Source: an uncultured Butyricicoccus sp.
GTDB taxonomy: Bacteria; Bacillota; Clostridia; Oscillospirales; Butyricicoccaceae
NCBI GenBank assembly: GCA_904420185.1
Contig: CAJFUJ010000061.1
Span: 1 to 64,000, forward strand
Reading direction: 5' to 3'
DNA length: 64,000 nt
Part shown: in pieces, positions 36,887 through 46,535 of the stretch
Layout of the letters: the number at the start of each line of letters is the position of its first letter
Numbering within the stretch: the first letter of the stretch is position 1
Notes under the pieces: model-generated
Seen by the model: the letters and a program-made list of their open reading frames with translations, nothing else
The model's database searches: none
Told to the model about the DNA's origin: nothing
Made by a program: the position numbers and the translations under genes

Positions 36887-36902
36887 TGTTTCACGTGAAA
36901 CA
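36887..36902. promoter_or_regulatory. parS site TGTTTCACGTGAAACA (perfect)
   Basis: 16-bp palindrome matching B. subtilis-type parS consensus. Confidence 0.92.
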
Positions 36903-37379
36903 TCAATCCTGCTCCCTGCTGAACCAATCGGTCAACGCATCTACGATCACCCTGTGGTCATCCATATGCGGCAGGCCGGATACAGCAATGACACCCACCT
37001 GGCCAACCCCGCGCACAATCAGCGGGAAACCGCCGCCACACATGGCAAATGCCATATGATCCAACCGCTCGCCGGTCATTGTCAAGCCTTTTTCCTCAAA
37101 TTCAGCCCACACGCGCAGCGACGACTTGCCGAACTGATTGACGGTATTGATTTTGCGCTGTACCCAGTCCACATTGTGCTTGGTGCCGCCTGCGGTGACA
37201 TGCTGAAACAGCCGCAGGCCATTTACCTCAATTGCAATTGCACCCCCCTGCTGAAAAGGCTTGAGCTGTTCCACCAGGCGCAGTCCCAGCGCCAGCCCAT
37301 CCGCATGGGAAAACGCACGAAACTGGAACTTTTCCTCCTGTAAAGCGCAGGACTCCGTGATTGTTTGATAGTCTGTCAT
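36903..37379 (-). CDS. heme-degrading-domain/UPF0303 (GlcG/HbpS-like) protein
   Basis: GTKHNVDWVQRKINTVNQFGKSSLRVWAEFE...YAMCGGGFPL-type motif. Confidence 0.75.
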   Translation of the reverse strand: MTDYQTITESCALQEEKFQFRAFSHADGLALGLRLVEQLKPFQQGGAIAIEVNGLRLFQHVTAGGTKHNVDWVQRKINTVNQFGKSSLRVWAEFEEKGLTMTGERLDHMAFAMCGGGFPLIVRGVGQVGVIAVSGLPHMDDHRVIVDALTDWFSREQD

Positions 37380-37532
37380 AGTATGCAATCCTTTCTGTTC
37401 ACAAAAGCAGTTCTTTATTTTTATTATAAATCGGCTTCGTCTGAAAGGCAACGTCAAATCTTTTTCATCGCAAATCATCGCTTTGGGGACGCAAATGTTG
37501 TTCCATATGCAAATTGGCAAAGGAGATTTTCT

Positions 37533-37946
37533 ATGCAAGATGCACGCAATACAGCGGTTGGCTATCTGGTTGTCTCGGTTTCAACCGCGCGCAACGCCAT
37601 CCCGATTGAAAATGCACTGGTTACCGTTTCTTCGGTCAACGACAACGGCGTAGCCGATTTGGTCTTTACCACGCGCACCAATCGCTCTGGGCAAACGCCT
37701 GCACTCCCCCTGCCCGCGCCGCCGCAAAGCAATTCACTCTCTCCTGGCAGCGACTATCCCTATGCCCGCTATGCAGTGACAGTGGACTATGACGGCTATC
37801 AGCCGGTTTCCTCATTTGATCTGACCATTTTCGCTGATATTGTTGCGACCCTTCCCGTATACTTAGTTCCGCTGGAGGAATCTGACATACCTCCCGTCTC
37901 ACCCGAGGTGCGTATATTCCCCAGCCACAGCTTAATGGAGGAGTGA
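37533..37946 (+). CDS. hypothetical protein with carboxypeptidase-regulatory-like beta domain
   Basis: GYLVVSVSTARNAIPIENALVTVSS...RYAVTVDYDGYQPVSSFDLTIF; AAAGGAG RBS; followed by PG-binding proteins. Confidence 0.65.
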   Translation: MQDARNTAVGYLVVSVSTARNAIPIENALVTVSSVNDNGVADLVFTTRTNRSGQTPALPLPAPPQSNSLSPGSDYPYARYAVTVDYDGYQPVSSFDLTIFADIVATLPVYLVPLEESDIPPVSPEVRIFPSHSLMEE

Positions 37947-37952
37947 CTGCTT

Positions 37953-39356
37953 TTGGCCTTACCGTTTATCCCTGAAACCATCACCGTCCATCTTGGCCGG
38001 CCGGAAAGTGCGGCACGCAATGTGACCGTTCCCTTTCCCGATTACATCAAAAACGTCGCCTCGTCGGAAATCTACCCCACTTGGCCGGAAAATGCCATCC
38101 GGGCAAATATGTATGCGCAAATCTCCTATGCGCTCAACCGGGTCTATACCGAGTGGTACCGCGCGCAAGGGTATGATTTCGACATCACCAATTCCACGGC
38201 CTTTGACCAGGCCTATGTGCATGACCGCGACATCTTTGACAACATCTCCCGCATCGCAGACGAGTTGTTCTCCGATTATCTGGTCCGTCCTGGATCGGTC
38301 GAGCCCTTGTTCGCCCAATACTGCAATGGAACCACGGTTACTTGCAATGGCTTAAGCCAATGGGGGACGGTTCCCCTGGCGGAAGAAGGGATGACACCTT
38401 TTGAAATCCTCACCTATTTTTATGGGCAAAATCTTGAGATCGTCGAAAATGCACCTGTTGCACCCAATCTGGGTACCTATCCGGGCAGTCCGCTGCGCCG
38501 GGGCATGATCAACGAGGACGTACGCACCATTCAACTGCGTTTGAACCGCATATCCTCCAATTATCCACTGATCCCTAAAATTTATCCGGTCAATGGTGCT
38601 TTTGATCTCTCCACCGAGGACGCGGTCAAAACATTTCAGCAAACCTTCCGTCTCACGGCCGATGGCATTGTCGGCAAAGCGACTTGGTACCGCATCGCCT
38701 ATCTGTACACCTCGATTAAGCGGCTGGCCGAGCTCAACAGCGAAGGGCTGTCGCTGCAAGAGGTCACCCCTGTTTTAACCGGGGTACTGCAACGGGGCGA
38801 CCGCGGCGACCAGGTGCGGCTCGTGCAGTATTACCTGTCGGTTCTGGGAACTTACTACGCCGAGATCCCAGTGATTGCCGACGACGGCATCTTCGGCGAA
38901 CAGACCGAGCAGGCGGTCATCGCTGCCCAAAAGCTGTTCGGCCTGACACCCGATGGGATTGTCGGCGAGCAGACCTGGAATGCAATTTACTCTTCGTACT
39001 TAACGATTGTACAGGCCAATCCCAACCTGACAACCGCCGACGGTGTCCCAGTTTTCCCTGGCCGCATTATGATCGAAGGGATGTCTGGCGCGGATGTCGA
39101 GCAGGCACAGACCTTCTTGGCATTTTTATCGGGCATTTATCCGGAGATCCCAGAAATCCCAGTGACCGGTTACTTTGGAGAACGTACGCGAGAGGCCGTC
39201 ATCGCCGCACAGGAGCTGTTCGGCTTGACCGTGACCGGTACCATTGGTCCTGCCACCTGGGACATCCTCGCCGAGCAATATGAAACCGCGACCCGCGGTG
39301 CACAAACCGCACAGCAGCAGTATCCGGGCTATGTGCTACAAAGTCAGGAGGAATGA
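37953..39356 (+). CDS. peptidoglycan-binding-domain repeat protein (spore cortex-lytic associated type)
   Basis: SpoIID-like N-terminus (YIKNVASSEIYPTWPENAIRANMYAQISYALNRVYTEWY) and three PG_binding_1 repeats; TTG start with GGAGGAG. Confidence 0.8.
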   Translation: MALPFIPETITVHLGRPESAARNVTVPFPDYIKNVASSEIYPTWPENAIRANMYAQISYALNRVYTEWYRAQGYDFDITNSTAFDQAYVHDRDIFDNISRIADELFSDYLVRPGSVEPLFAQYCNGTTVTCNGLSQWGTVPLAEEGMTPFEILTYFYGQNLEIVENAPVAPNLGTYPGSPLRRGMINEDVRTIQLRLNRISSNYPLIPKIYPVNGAFDLSTEDAVKTFQQTFRLTADGIVGKATWYRIAYLYTSIKRLAELNSEGLSLQEVTPVLTGVLQRGDRGDQVRLVQYYLSVLGTYYAEIPVIADDGIFGEQTEQAVIAAQKLFGLTPDGIVGEQTWNAIYSSYLTIVQANPNLTTADGVPVFPGRIMIEGMSGADVEQAQTFLAFLSGIYPEIPEIPVTGYFGERTREAVIAAQELFGLTVTGTIGPATWDILAEQYETATRGAQTAQQQYPGYVLQSQEE

Positions 39357-39359
39357 GCA

Positions 39360-39887
39360 TTGTATACCGATGAACAGCGCCAGGAACATATTCGCGGTTT
39401 GCAGCAGGATTTGCGGGTCATCCAGGCTGCACAGGATGGGCCGCTTCCCAAAATCAGCGGTGTATACGACGCCTTGACCGAGGATGCTGTGCGCCGTTTT
39501 CAGCGGCAACAGGGTCTACCGGTCACCGGCCGCACCGACTTGACCACCTGGGACCGCATTGTCCATGCAGCCAATCGTGCGCGCAGCCAGACCGCCCTTC
39601 CCCTCGCGGTGCGTGTCTTTCCAAGCGCCTTGCAGCTGGTGGAACCAGGCGACCAGGGGCGGTTTCTTTACATCTTGCAGGGCATCTTAAACGGCCTAGC
39701 CGATACCTATGCCAATATGCCCGCTATCCCCTACTCAGGGGTATACGACGACGCAACCGAACAGAGCGTGACCGCCTTGCAGCGCGCAGCCGGCCTGCCG
39801 GCCACCGGCCGCCTGGATGCCGACACCTGGAATGCCCTAGCCCATCTGTATTCTCATGTGGGGACCCGGCCGGTGGAGAGGACGTGA
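39360..39887 (+). CDS. peptidoglycan-binding-domain protein
   Basis: two PG_binding_1 repeats (GVYDALTEDAVRRFQRQQGLPVTGRTDLTTWDRI). Confidence 0.75.
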   Translation: MYTDEQRQEHIRGLQQDLRVIQAAQDGPLPKISGVYDALTEDAVRRFQRQQGLPVTGRTDLTTWDRIVHAANRARSQTALPLAVRVFPSALQLVEPGDQGRFLYILQGILNGLADTYANMPAIPYSGVYDDATEQSVTALQRAAGLPATGRLDADTWNALAHLYSHVGTRPVERT

Positions 39888-39945
39888 ACCGGCTTGTTTG
39901 TGTCCGCTTGTCGTGCTATACTAAAACAAAAAGGGGTGAACCAGC

Positions 39946-40665
39946 ATGGCTTTTGCAATTCACAAGCCGCTACAAGTGGCCTGCATTGCGCTTTATTGGG
40001 CGGGCACAGTGGCCTTCCTGGTTTATCTGGGCTGGAAGGTTTACGGTGGCAGCCTCGCCCCCTTTGATGGGCTGCTCATAATCTTCCCACCAATCTGTGC
40101 GGTGGCCGTGCTATGCCGTTCCCCCTCCCCTGCGCCCAAACCAGCCAGCCGGCCGCGGGTCTGGCACTTGTTCCAGGTGGCCGGGTGGATCGTACTCTTT
40201 GGGCTGCTGTTGGCAAGCCTGATTGGCGGGCATCGATATGATGTGGGTGTGTATCAGCTATTGCTGTTGCTCGTGATATTTTGCTTGCTGGAGCAGCGGC
40301 GCAAGCGGCTGGGACGCAGTCTTTCCCTTTCCCGTTTCTTTTTGCTGTTGTTTACCGTCTATTTGCTCGTTGCCATTGGGTTCTGCGCTGTCGTCCATCC
40401 CGCGACTGTGCGTCAGGGTGCCGCGCTGGTACGCGGACAGGGCTATACCGCAGTAGGCTACGGTGGGCATATCAGCGATACTTCCTTTCTTTCCTCGACT
40501 TTTTTGGATTTTACGCCCATGACCGGTCGTGAACAGGCCCTGGGACTGTACTTCTACGCCGCCCAAAAGGATGGCCAGCCTTATGGCGTACTGGTCAGCG
40601 TGTTGGGAAACCGTGTGGTCGGCTACACCCAAAACCAGGCCATCATTGCGGTCTTTGCCGGCTGA
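39946..40665 (+). CDS. hypothetical multi-TM membrane protein
   Basis: four hydrophobic helices followed by soluble domain; AAAAGGGGTG RBS. Confidence 0.65.
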   Translation: MAFAIHKPLQVACIALYWAGTVAFLVYLGWKVYGGSLAPFDGLLIIFPPICAVAVLCRSPSPAPKPASRPRVWHLFQVAGWIVLFGLLLASLIGGHRYDVGVYQLLLLLVIFCLLEQRRKRLGRSLSLSRFFLLLFTVYLLVAIGFCAVVHPATVRQGAALVRGQGYTAVGYGGHISDTSFLSSTFLDFTPMTGREQALGLYFYAAQKDGQPYGVLVSVLGNRVVGYTQNQAIIAVFAG

Positions 40666-40680
40666 CCCCCACAGCAAAAC

Positions 40681-40720
40681 AAAGCTCCGGCTGCATTCAC
40701 CCAAGCAGCCGGAGCTTTTT
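40681..40720 (+). terminator. Rho-independent terminator
   Basis: AAAGCTCCGGCTGC / GCAGCCGGAGCTTT then T. Confidence 0.85.
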
Positions 40721-40724
40721 GCAC

Positions 40725-40740
40725 TGTTTCACGTGAAACC
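40725..40740. promoter_or_regulatory. parS-like site TGTTTCACGTGAAACC
   Basis: 1 mismatch to parS consensus. Confidence 0.8.
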
Positions 40741-40750
40741 ATTTCATTGT

Positions 40751-41554
40751 TTATGGAACCGCATATTCGCCCGGCGTAATCGCCATGACAATGCGCGGCG
40801 GCTCAATCAAACCGTGCTGGTACTGGACCGGCCAACGGATCTCCTGAGAGATGCCGTAATTGTCCATACCGTCGATGGTCTCCCCGCTTTTCATCATCGG
40901 CCCAACCGCATAAAGCAGTGAGGCGACGCTATATGCGTGTTTCATCAGCGCGTTGGGGTTGAGGGAATGAAAGTGGTATTGCAAGTCGGGCAGACCGATT
41001 TGGCTGAGCCCCACAGTATCGATCATCATATCCCCTTCGGTACCGCTCACGCTGAAAAAGCGGGTATTCACGCACAGATACAAAAACCGGTCGCCGCCCC
41101 GTGAAGGATTGCTCCGCATCTGCTCAGCTGTAAGCAGCCGGCCAGCTGCCGGCGTATAGACGGCCACACAATCGGGATAGCAGGCAAACACGGCTTCTGT
41201 CATTTGCACAATCAGGTCGCCGCGCGCCTTATAATCCAGCCCCTGGGCATTTTGGTCGGACAGCCGCACATGATGGGTACAGCGCGCAAGCAACTGGTTG
41301 GCTTGCGGCACATTCCACATCTGCCCGCGTGTAAAATCCGAGATACAGGACGGATCAAAAGGCGACGGCGGGTCCACGCAAATCCGGGCCGGGTATTTGC
41401 CCACTGTATAGGCATCCTCTGCCCAAGCAGCGCTATCCAAGCGCTCGGACAGTGCTTTCTCAAGCGCCTCCCGGCCGGCTTCTTCTGGACGGTTTTCGAA
41501 TAAGAGCTCTATTTCAAACACCGGCGTCCCCGGGTTGTGCTGGTTCTCCTCCAT
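40751..41554 (-). CDS. DUF4261-like hypothetical protein
   Basis: full-length ORF, soluble; family call tentative. Confidence 0.6.
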   Translation of the reverse strand: MEENQHNPGTPVFEIELLFENRPEEAGREALEKALSERLDSAAWAEDAYTVGKYPARICVDPPSPFDPSCISDFTRGQMWNVPQANQLLARCTHHVRLSDQNAQGLDYKARGDLIVQMTEAVFACYPDCVAVYTPAAGRLLTAEQMRSNPSRGGDRFLYLCVNTRFFSVSGTEGDMMIDTVGLSQIGLPDLQYHFHSLNPNALMKHAYSVASLLYAVGPMMKSGETIDGMDNYGISQEIRWPVQYQHGLIEPPRIVMAITPGEYAVP

Positions 41555-41630
41555 GGGTCCACTTCCCTTCTGTTTCTTTATGGTTTATTATACGCCCTGC
41601 CGGGTGGGTTGTGCAAGGGGAACTCTTTTT

Positions 41631-41750
41631 CGCGGGGCGTCTTTTCCCCAGGGTGCTTTTTCGCGGGGCGCCGCCCCGCACCCCGCGCGCCTTTTGAAAA
41701 AGGCGCGGCCGAAAACTTTGCGGCCCGGCATGCCTTCGCATGCCGGGCCG
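41631..41750 (-). repeat. dispersed palindromic element, copy 2 (with preceding hairpin that also acts as serS terminator)
   Basis: hairpin CGGCCCGGCATGC-CTTC-GCATGCCGGGCCG 41721-41750; minus strand GTTTTCGGCCGCGCCTTTTTCAAAAGGCGCGCGGGGTGCGGGGCGGCGCCCCGC. Confidence 0.6.
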
Positions 41751-41769
41751 CGGGATTTGGAAGACTTTA

Positions 41770-43047
41770 TTAGATGTGGTCGCAGCCCATAAAGCCGCGC
41801 AGCGCTTCCGGGATGGTAACCGACCCGTCGGCGTTTTGATAGTTTTCCAGGATGGCTGCAACCGTGCGGCCGACCGCTACGCCCGAGCCGTTGAGGGTAT
41901 GGGCATAAACCGGTTTGCCTTCCGCGTTGCGGCAACGGATATTGGCCCGGCGCGCCTGGAAATCCAGGAAGTTGGAGCACGAGGAGATTTCGACGTACCG
42001 GCCATAGGACGGCATCCAGACCTCAATATCGTAGGTGCACGCCGAGGAGAAGCCAATGTCGCCAGTGCACAGGCAGACCACGCGGTACGGCAGGCCTAGA
42101 CCCTGGAGCACCCGCTCGGCTTCATGGGTTAAGTTTTCCAGCTGGTTCCAGGAGTCCTCCGGAGCGGTGAAGTTGACCAGCTCAACCTTGTTAAACTGGT
42201 GCTGGCGGATGAGGCCGCGGGCGTCACGGCCAGCCGCACCCGCTTCGCGGCGGAAGCAGGCCGAATAGGCGGTGTAGCGCACCGGGAGCGCATCAGCGGG
42301 AAGGATCTCATCGCGGAACATGTTGGTCACCGGCACCTCGGCGGTGGGGATAAGATATAGGTCGCTGTCCTCCCGGCCCAGCTGATACATCTGCTCAGAA
42401 AACTTGGGCAGCTGGCCAGTACCGGTCATCGATGCGCCGTTTGCAATGAACGGGGGTAGAATTTCGGTATAACCACCTTCTGCATCGGTATGGGTGTTGA
42501 GGAAATAGTTGATCACCGCGCGCTCCAGCCGGGCGCCCACGCCACGATAGAAATGAAAGCGCGAGCCGGTGACCTTGGCTGCGACGTCGGGCAGCAAAAT
42601 CCCCTTGTCGGCGCCAATGTCCCAATGGGCTTTGGGCTCGAAGTCAAACTGCTTGGGCTCACCCCAGCGGCGCAGCTCAGGGTTCTGGCTATCATCCGCA
42701 CCAGTGGGAACCCGGTCAGCCGGCACGTTTGGGATACCGAGCAGGACATCTTTGAGTTGGCCTTCGATCTCGGTGCGCTGGGCATCCAGCTCTTTGACCC
42801 GTGCGGCGATTTCCTTCATCTCGGCCATGATGGCGGTGGTGTCCTCCCCTGCTTTTTTCATCTGCGGGATTTGCTTGGAAACTTTATTTTGCTGCGCCTT
42901 CAGCGACTCTACTTCACCGATGATCGCTTTACGCTTGTCATCCAGCGCAATCGCCTGATCGATTGCCGCATCGTATGAAGCCCCACGCAGTGCCAAACGC
43001 TCTTTGACCTTAGCGGTATTCTCCCGGATAAAACGAATGTCTAACAT
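41770..43047 (-). CDS. serS: seryl-tRNA synthetase
   Basis: [22 protein letters not shown], class II motifs ([25 protein letters not shown]). Confidence 0.96.
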   Translation of the reverse strand: MLDIRFIRENTAKVKERLALRGASYDAAIDQAIALDDKRKAIIGEVESLKAQQNKVSKQIPQMKKAGEDTTAIMAEMKEIAARVKELDAQRTEIEGQLKDVLLGIPNVPADRVPTGADDSQNPELRRWGEPKQFDFEPKAHWDIGADKGILLPDVAAKVTGSRFHFYRGVGARLERAVINYFLNTHTDAEGGYTEILPPFIANGASMTGTGQLPKFSEQMYQLGREDSDLYLIPTAEVPVTNMFRDEILPADALPVRYTAYSACFRREAGAAGRDARGLIRQHQFNKVELVNFTAPEDSWNQLENLTHEAERVLQGLGLPYRVVCLCTGDIGFSSACTYDIEVWMPSYGRYVEISSCSNFLDFQARRANIRCRNAEGKPVYAHTLNGSGVAVGRTVAAILENYQNADGSVTIPEALRGFMGCDHI

Positions 43048-43068
43048 AATCTTTTACTCCCTATGCTT

Positions 43069-43617
43069 TTAATTTGAATATTGATCTTTGATCTCAAGAT
43101 AGCGGTCAGCGAGCGCGCCGGTAAACACCGCATTTTGGGCCGTGCCATCCAACCGGCCTGAACCATAGTTGGTTTCAAGATACGTGATACAGGTTTGAAT
43201 GGTTTGGGTATCCTCGGATGCAACAGCGTTTTCCAGCTGGAGCAGCTGATAATAGGCATCGTGCTCGTCCAGCCGCTGCTCCAAAACCGCGGCCAAGTCA
43301 TCGTCTGACGTGGCCTCCAACGCGGTACGGATGGATTGCAATTGGCTGTTGGCCTGCTCCAGCGCTGCCGCCTGCTCCTCCAAGGTCTGCTGCAAGGTTT
43401 CCACCTTGGCCTGCACGCCCTGGACCGTGCTATCCCGCTGAGCCAATTCACTGTTCATGCTGGCCAGCTGCCGGTCTGCCCGCAGCTGGGTGAGATAGCT
43501 GAGCAGAATGAGCACCAACGCCACACAAAACAGGCCGATGATATAAAAGGCCAGGTATCGCTTGCTCTGCTTTTTGGTTTCCTGCTCGCAAGCTGTTTCC
43601 TTCTTTTTTTCTTCCAT
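43069..43617 (-). CDS. single-TM coiled-coil protein immediately downstream of parB
   Basis: TM helix YLAFYIIGLFCVALVLILLSYL then heptad-rich segment. Confidence 0.7.
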   Translation of the reverse strand: MEEKKKETACEQETKKQSKRYLAFYIIGLFCVALVLILLSYLTQLRADRQLASMNSELAQRDSTVQGVQAKVETLQQTLEEQAAALEQANSQLQSIRTALEATSDDDLAAVLEQRLDEHDAYYQLLQLENAVASEDTQTIQTCITYLETNYGSGRLDGTAQNAVFTGALADRYLEIKDQYSN

Positions 43618-43635
43618 GCTGTTCCTCCCGGTCTG

Positions 43636-44511
43636 TTATACGGTCAGGCGCTTGAGCGCTTCGAGAAGCCGTTCCAAATCGTCCGCGCCGTAAAATTCCA
43701 GCGTGACCGTTCCGCTTTTTTTCCCTTGCTCGATGCGCACCTTTCGCCCCAGCTGACTTTCCAGTCCGCGCGCAGCCTCGGCCAGATAATCCACCGTGGT
43801 GGGTGCCTGGGTGGGCATCAGTTTTTCGGGCTCTGCCGGCTGGTTGAGCTGGCGGGCATATTTCTCAGCTTGCCGGACCGACATGCCTTGGATCTGCTCG
43901 ATGGCTGCCAACCGCTGTGATTCATCCTGAATGGCCAGCAGCGCGCGCGCGTGGCCGGGCGATAACCCGCCAGACGCCACCCGTTCGCGCGCCTGTGCGG
44001 GTAAGGCGAGCAGGCGCAGCGCATTGGACACAGCTGGACGGGACTTGCCCACCCGGTCGGCCACCTGCTCCTGGGTCAGTCCAAAGCGGTGGATCAGTGC
44101 ATCATAACCCTCAGCCTCTTCGATGGGGTTGAGGTCTTCGCGCTGTAAGTTTTCGATCAGCGCCAGCTCCATGACCGTCGCATCGTCGGCTTCGATGACC
44201 ATGGCGGGGATTTCGGTCAGACCGATGCTGCGTGCGGCGCGCCACCGGCGTTCACCCGCAATGATTTGGTAATAGCCGTTTGCCGCGGCGCGCACGGTGA
44301 TCGGTGTGATCACGCCGTGGTTGGCGATCGACTGTTTGAGCGCATCCATCGCGTCCTTGTCGAATGCCTTGCGGGGCTGGTCCGGATTGGGCTCGATCAG
44401 CGCCATTGGCAATGTAGAAATGCCCGCCGCTTGCGCCGGATCTTCGCGCAGGCTTTCCCCTAGCAGGGCACCAAAGCCCTTGCCCAAGCCGCCTTTCCCT
44501 GTCTTTGCCAT
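43636..44511 (-). CDS. parB: chromosome partitioning protein ParB/Spo0J
   Basis: PNPDQPRKAF, IAGERRWRAA, HTH GLTQEQVADRVGKSRPAVSNALRLLALP. Confidence 0.95.
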   Translation of the reverse strand: MAKTGKGGLGKGFGALLGESLREDPAQAAGISTLPMALIEPNPDQPRKAFDKDAMDALKQSIANHGVITPITVRAAANGYYQIIAGERRWRAARSIGLTEIPAMVIEADDATVMELALIENLQREDLNPIEEAEGYDALIHRFGLTQEQVADRVGKSRPAVSNALRLLALPAQARERVASGGLSPGHARALLAIQDESQRLAAIEQIQGMSVRQAEKYARQLNQPAEPEKLMPTQAPTTVDYLAEAARGLESQLGRKVRIEQGKKSGTVTLEFYGADDLERLLEALKRLTV

Positions 44512-44529
44512 GCCTTCGCCCCTTTCTTG

Positions 44530-45285
44530 TTATGGATCGCTGTTTTTGTTCAGAAATTCCTCTGCCAAGGATAAATAAGCCTCCGCACCGCGGCACAAGC
44601 GGTCATACGCGGTGATCGGTTGGCCGTGGCTGGGCGCCTCGGACAAGCGCACATTGCGTGGGATAACTGTGGCATACACCCGGTCGCCGAAGTGCTTTTT
44701 GACCTCCTCGACCACCTGCACGGCCAAGTTGGTGCGCCCATCGTACATGGTCAACACAATGCCTTCGATTCGAATCGAGCGGTTCAAACCCTTTTGCACG
44801 CTGCGCACGGTGGCCATAAGTTGGCTGAGCCCTTCTAGTGCATAATATTCGGTTTGTAGTGGCACCAGAAAGCTGTCGGCCGCGCACAGGCATTCGAGTG
44901 TCAAAATGCCCAGCGAAGGTGGGCAGTCGATGAAAATGTAGTCATATGAATTTTTCACCGGCGCGAGCACATCCCGCAGTCGGTATTCCCTGCGCTCCAG
45001 CCCAAGCAAGTCGATTTCCGCGCCTGCAAGGTCGGTGTTGGACCCCAACAAATCCACCCACTTGGTGTGAATGATCGCTTTCTTTGTGTCCGGCTCATCG
45101 GAAATGACCAAATCATATACGGTGGTCTCGATCAGCCGCGGATCCATACCAAAGCCCGAGGTTGCGTTGCCCTGGGGGTCAAAGTCGCACAACAACACCT
45201 TTTTCCCCTTTTCCTGTAAAGCAGCTGCTAGATTGACCGCGGTTGTCGTTTTGCCGACCCCGCCCTTTTGATTGATCAGCGCCAC
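44530..45285 (-). CDS. parA: chromosome partitioning ATPase ParA/Soj (5' end uncertain)
   Basis: NQKGGVGKTTTAVNLA deviant Walker A; start codon problematic, see findings. Confidence 0.93.
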   Translation of the reverse strand: MALINQKGGVGKTTTAVNLAAALQEKGKKVLLCDFDPQGNATSGFGMDPRLIETTVYDLVISDEPDTKKAIIHTKWVDLLGSNTDLAGAEIDLLGLERREYRLRDVLAPVKNSYDYIFIDCPPSLGILTLECLCAADSFLVPLQTEYYALEGLSQLMATVRSVQKGLNRSIRIEGIVLTMYDGRTNLAVQVVEEVKKHFGDRVYATVIPRNVRLSEAPSHGQPITAYDRLCRGAEAYLSLAEEFLNKNSDP

Positions 45286-45411
45286 GGTTTTTGCACATCG
45301 TTCTTTTTTGATATGAGGTCGCCCCCCTATTGCTGGAATCAGCGCCTCGTGAACGCTGTCTAACGACTATTATATCACATCCCCTGTGAAACGCAATCGG
45401 CAAGCAGCCTA

Positions 45412-45427
45412 TGTTTCACGTGAAACA
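45412..45427. promoter_or_regulatory. parS site TGTTTCACGTGAAACA (perfect)
   Basis: between parA and noc. Confidence 0.92.
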
Positions 45428-45463
45428 GTGCAAATTTTTTTGAATTCATGCCGAAAAAAGGGA

Positions 45464-45479
45464 TGTTCCACGTGAAACG
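45464..45479. promoter_or_regulatory. parS-like site TGTTCCACGTGAAACG
   Basis: 36 bp from the perfect parS at 45412; two changes versus TGTTTCACGTGAAACA (pos 5 allowed as N, last base). Confidence 0.8.
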
Positions 45480-45509
45480 GCTTGCCGGCCACGCAAACAT
45501 CCCTTGTCC

Positions 45510-46322
45510 CTATTTTCTGCAGTTTGGAATCGAAATATGCAGCAACACCCCGTCGTCTTTATCCTCCCGTTCGACTTTCGCCTGGACGCCCGACTCTTTC
45601 ATCACGCCCACCGCTTTATCCACTGTGTTTAAAAAAAAGCGGACGTCCTTGATCAGCCGCAGAACGGTTTTTGGTTTTTCTTCGGGCGGTTCAGCGAGCA
45701 GCTTATCGATATATTGCTCGGTACGGCTGACGTTGAGTTGGTGTTCAATGATGTACGCGGTGGCCTGCAAGCGCGGCTCCTCCTCTGGGATGCGCAACAG
45801 CGCCCGTGCATGGCGCTCGGTCAAGCCGCCCTCCCGGATCATCTGTATGTTCTTCTGCGACAGCTTGAGCAGGCGTAGTTTGTTGGCTACCGCGCTTTGG
45901 GTTTTACCCACCTTACGCGCTGCTTCCTCTTGGGTGAGACCAAAGGTATCGATGAGTTTTTTAAAGCCCCATGCCTCCTCAATAAAGTCCAAATCCCGTC
46001 GTTGTAAATTCTCCACAAGGGCCAGCGCCGAGGAATCCTGTTCGGTCGCGCTCATCACAATACAAGGTACCTCGATCAGCCCAGCCTGCTTGGCAGCGCG
46101 CAGCCGCCGCTCCCCGGCGATGAGCTCAAACCCATCGCCGGTGCGGCGCACGGTCAAGGGATTGAGCACGCCATACTGCCGGATTGAATCGGCTAATTGG
46201 CTGATCGCCTCCGGGTCGAAATATTTGCGCGGCTGGTTCGGGTTTCGCGCGATCTGTGAGATTTTTACGCGCCTGAGCTGCCGCTCTGTGTTTGTGCTGC
46301 GAATGTTTAAAACTGGGGTCAT
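45510..46322 (-). CDS. noc: nucleoid occlusion protein Noc (ParB paralogue)
   Basis: IAGERRLRAAKQAG; HTH GLTQEEAARKVGKTQSAVANKLRLLKLS with Noc-type ANK residues; position after rsmG. Confidence 0.88.
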   Translation of the reverse strand: MTPVLNIRSTNTERQLRRVKISQIARNPNQPRKYFDPEAISQLADSIRQYGVLNPLTVRRTGDGFELIAGERRLRAAKQAGLIEVPCIVMSATEQDSSALALVENLQRRDLDFIEEAWGFKKLIDTFGLTQEEAARKVGKTQSAVANKLRLLKLSQKNIQMIREGGLTERHARALLRIPEEEPRLQATAYIIEHQLNVSRTEQYIDKLLAEPPEEKPKTVLRLIKDVRFFLNTVDKAVGVMKESGVQAKVEREDKDDGVLLHISIPNCRK

Positions 46323-46481
46323 GCAGCTTCCTCCTTTCCATCGGCAAAACGATGCCTATTGGTTATAGACTACCATTTTATGCCAAAAAGTAAAGGAAAA
46401 TCGACCGCGTGATAAGTATTTCCCCACCTTCTTTCGACCGTTCTCCAGGTATAATACGTATTTCCGTCTATTTTCCGCTAA

Positions 46482-46520
46482 AAAATAACCCTGTGTAATT
46501 ACATTACATAGGGTTATCAT
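46482..46520 (-). terminator. terminator/attenuator between rsmG and noc
   Basis: ATAACCCTGTGTAAT-TAC-ATTACATAGGGTTAT with T-run on minus strand. Confidence 0.7.
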
Positions 46521-46535
46521 TGCAAGGGTTTTTGA

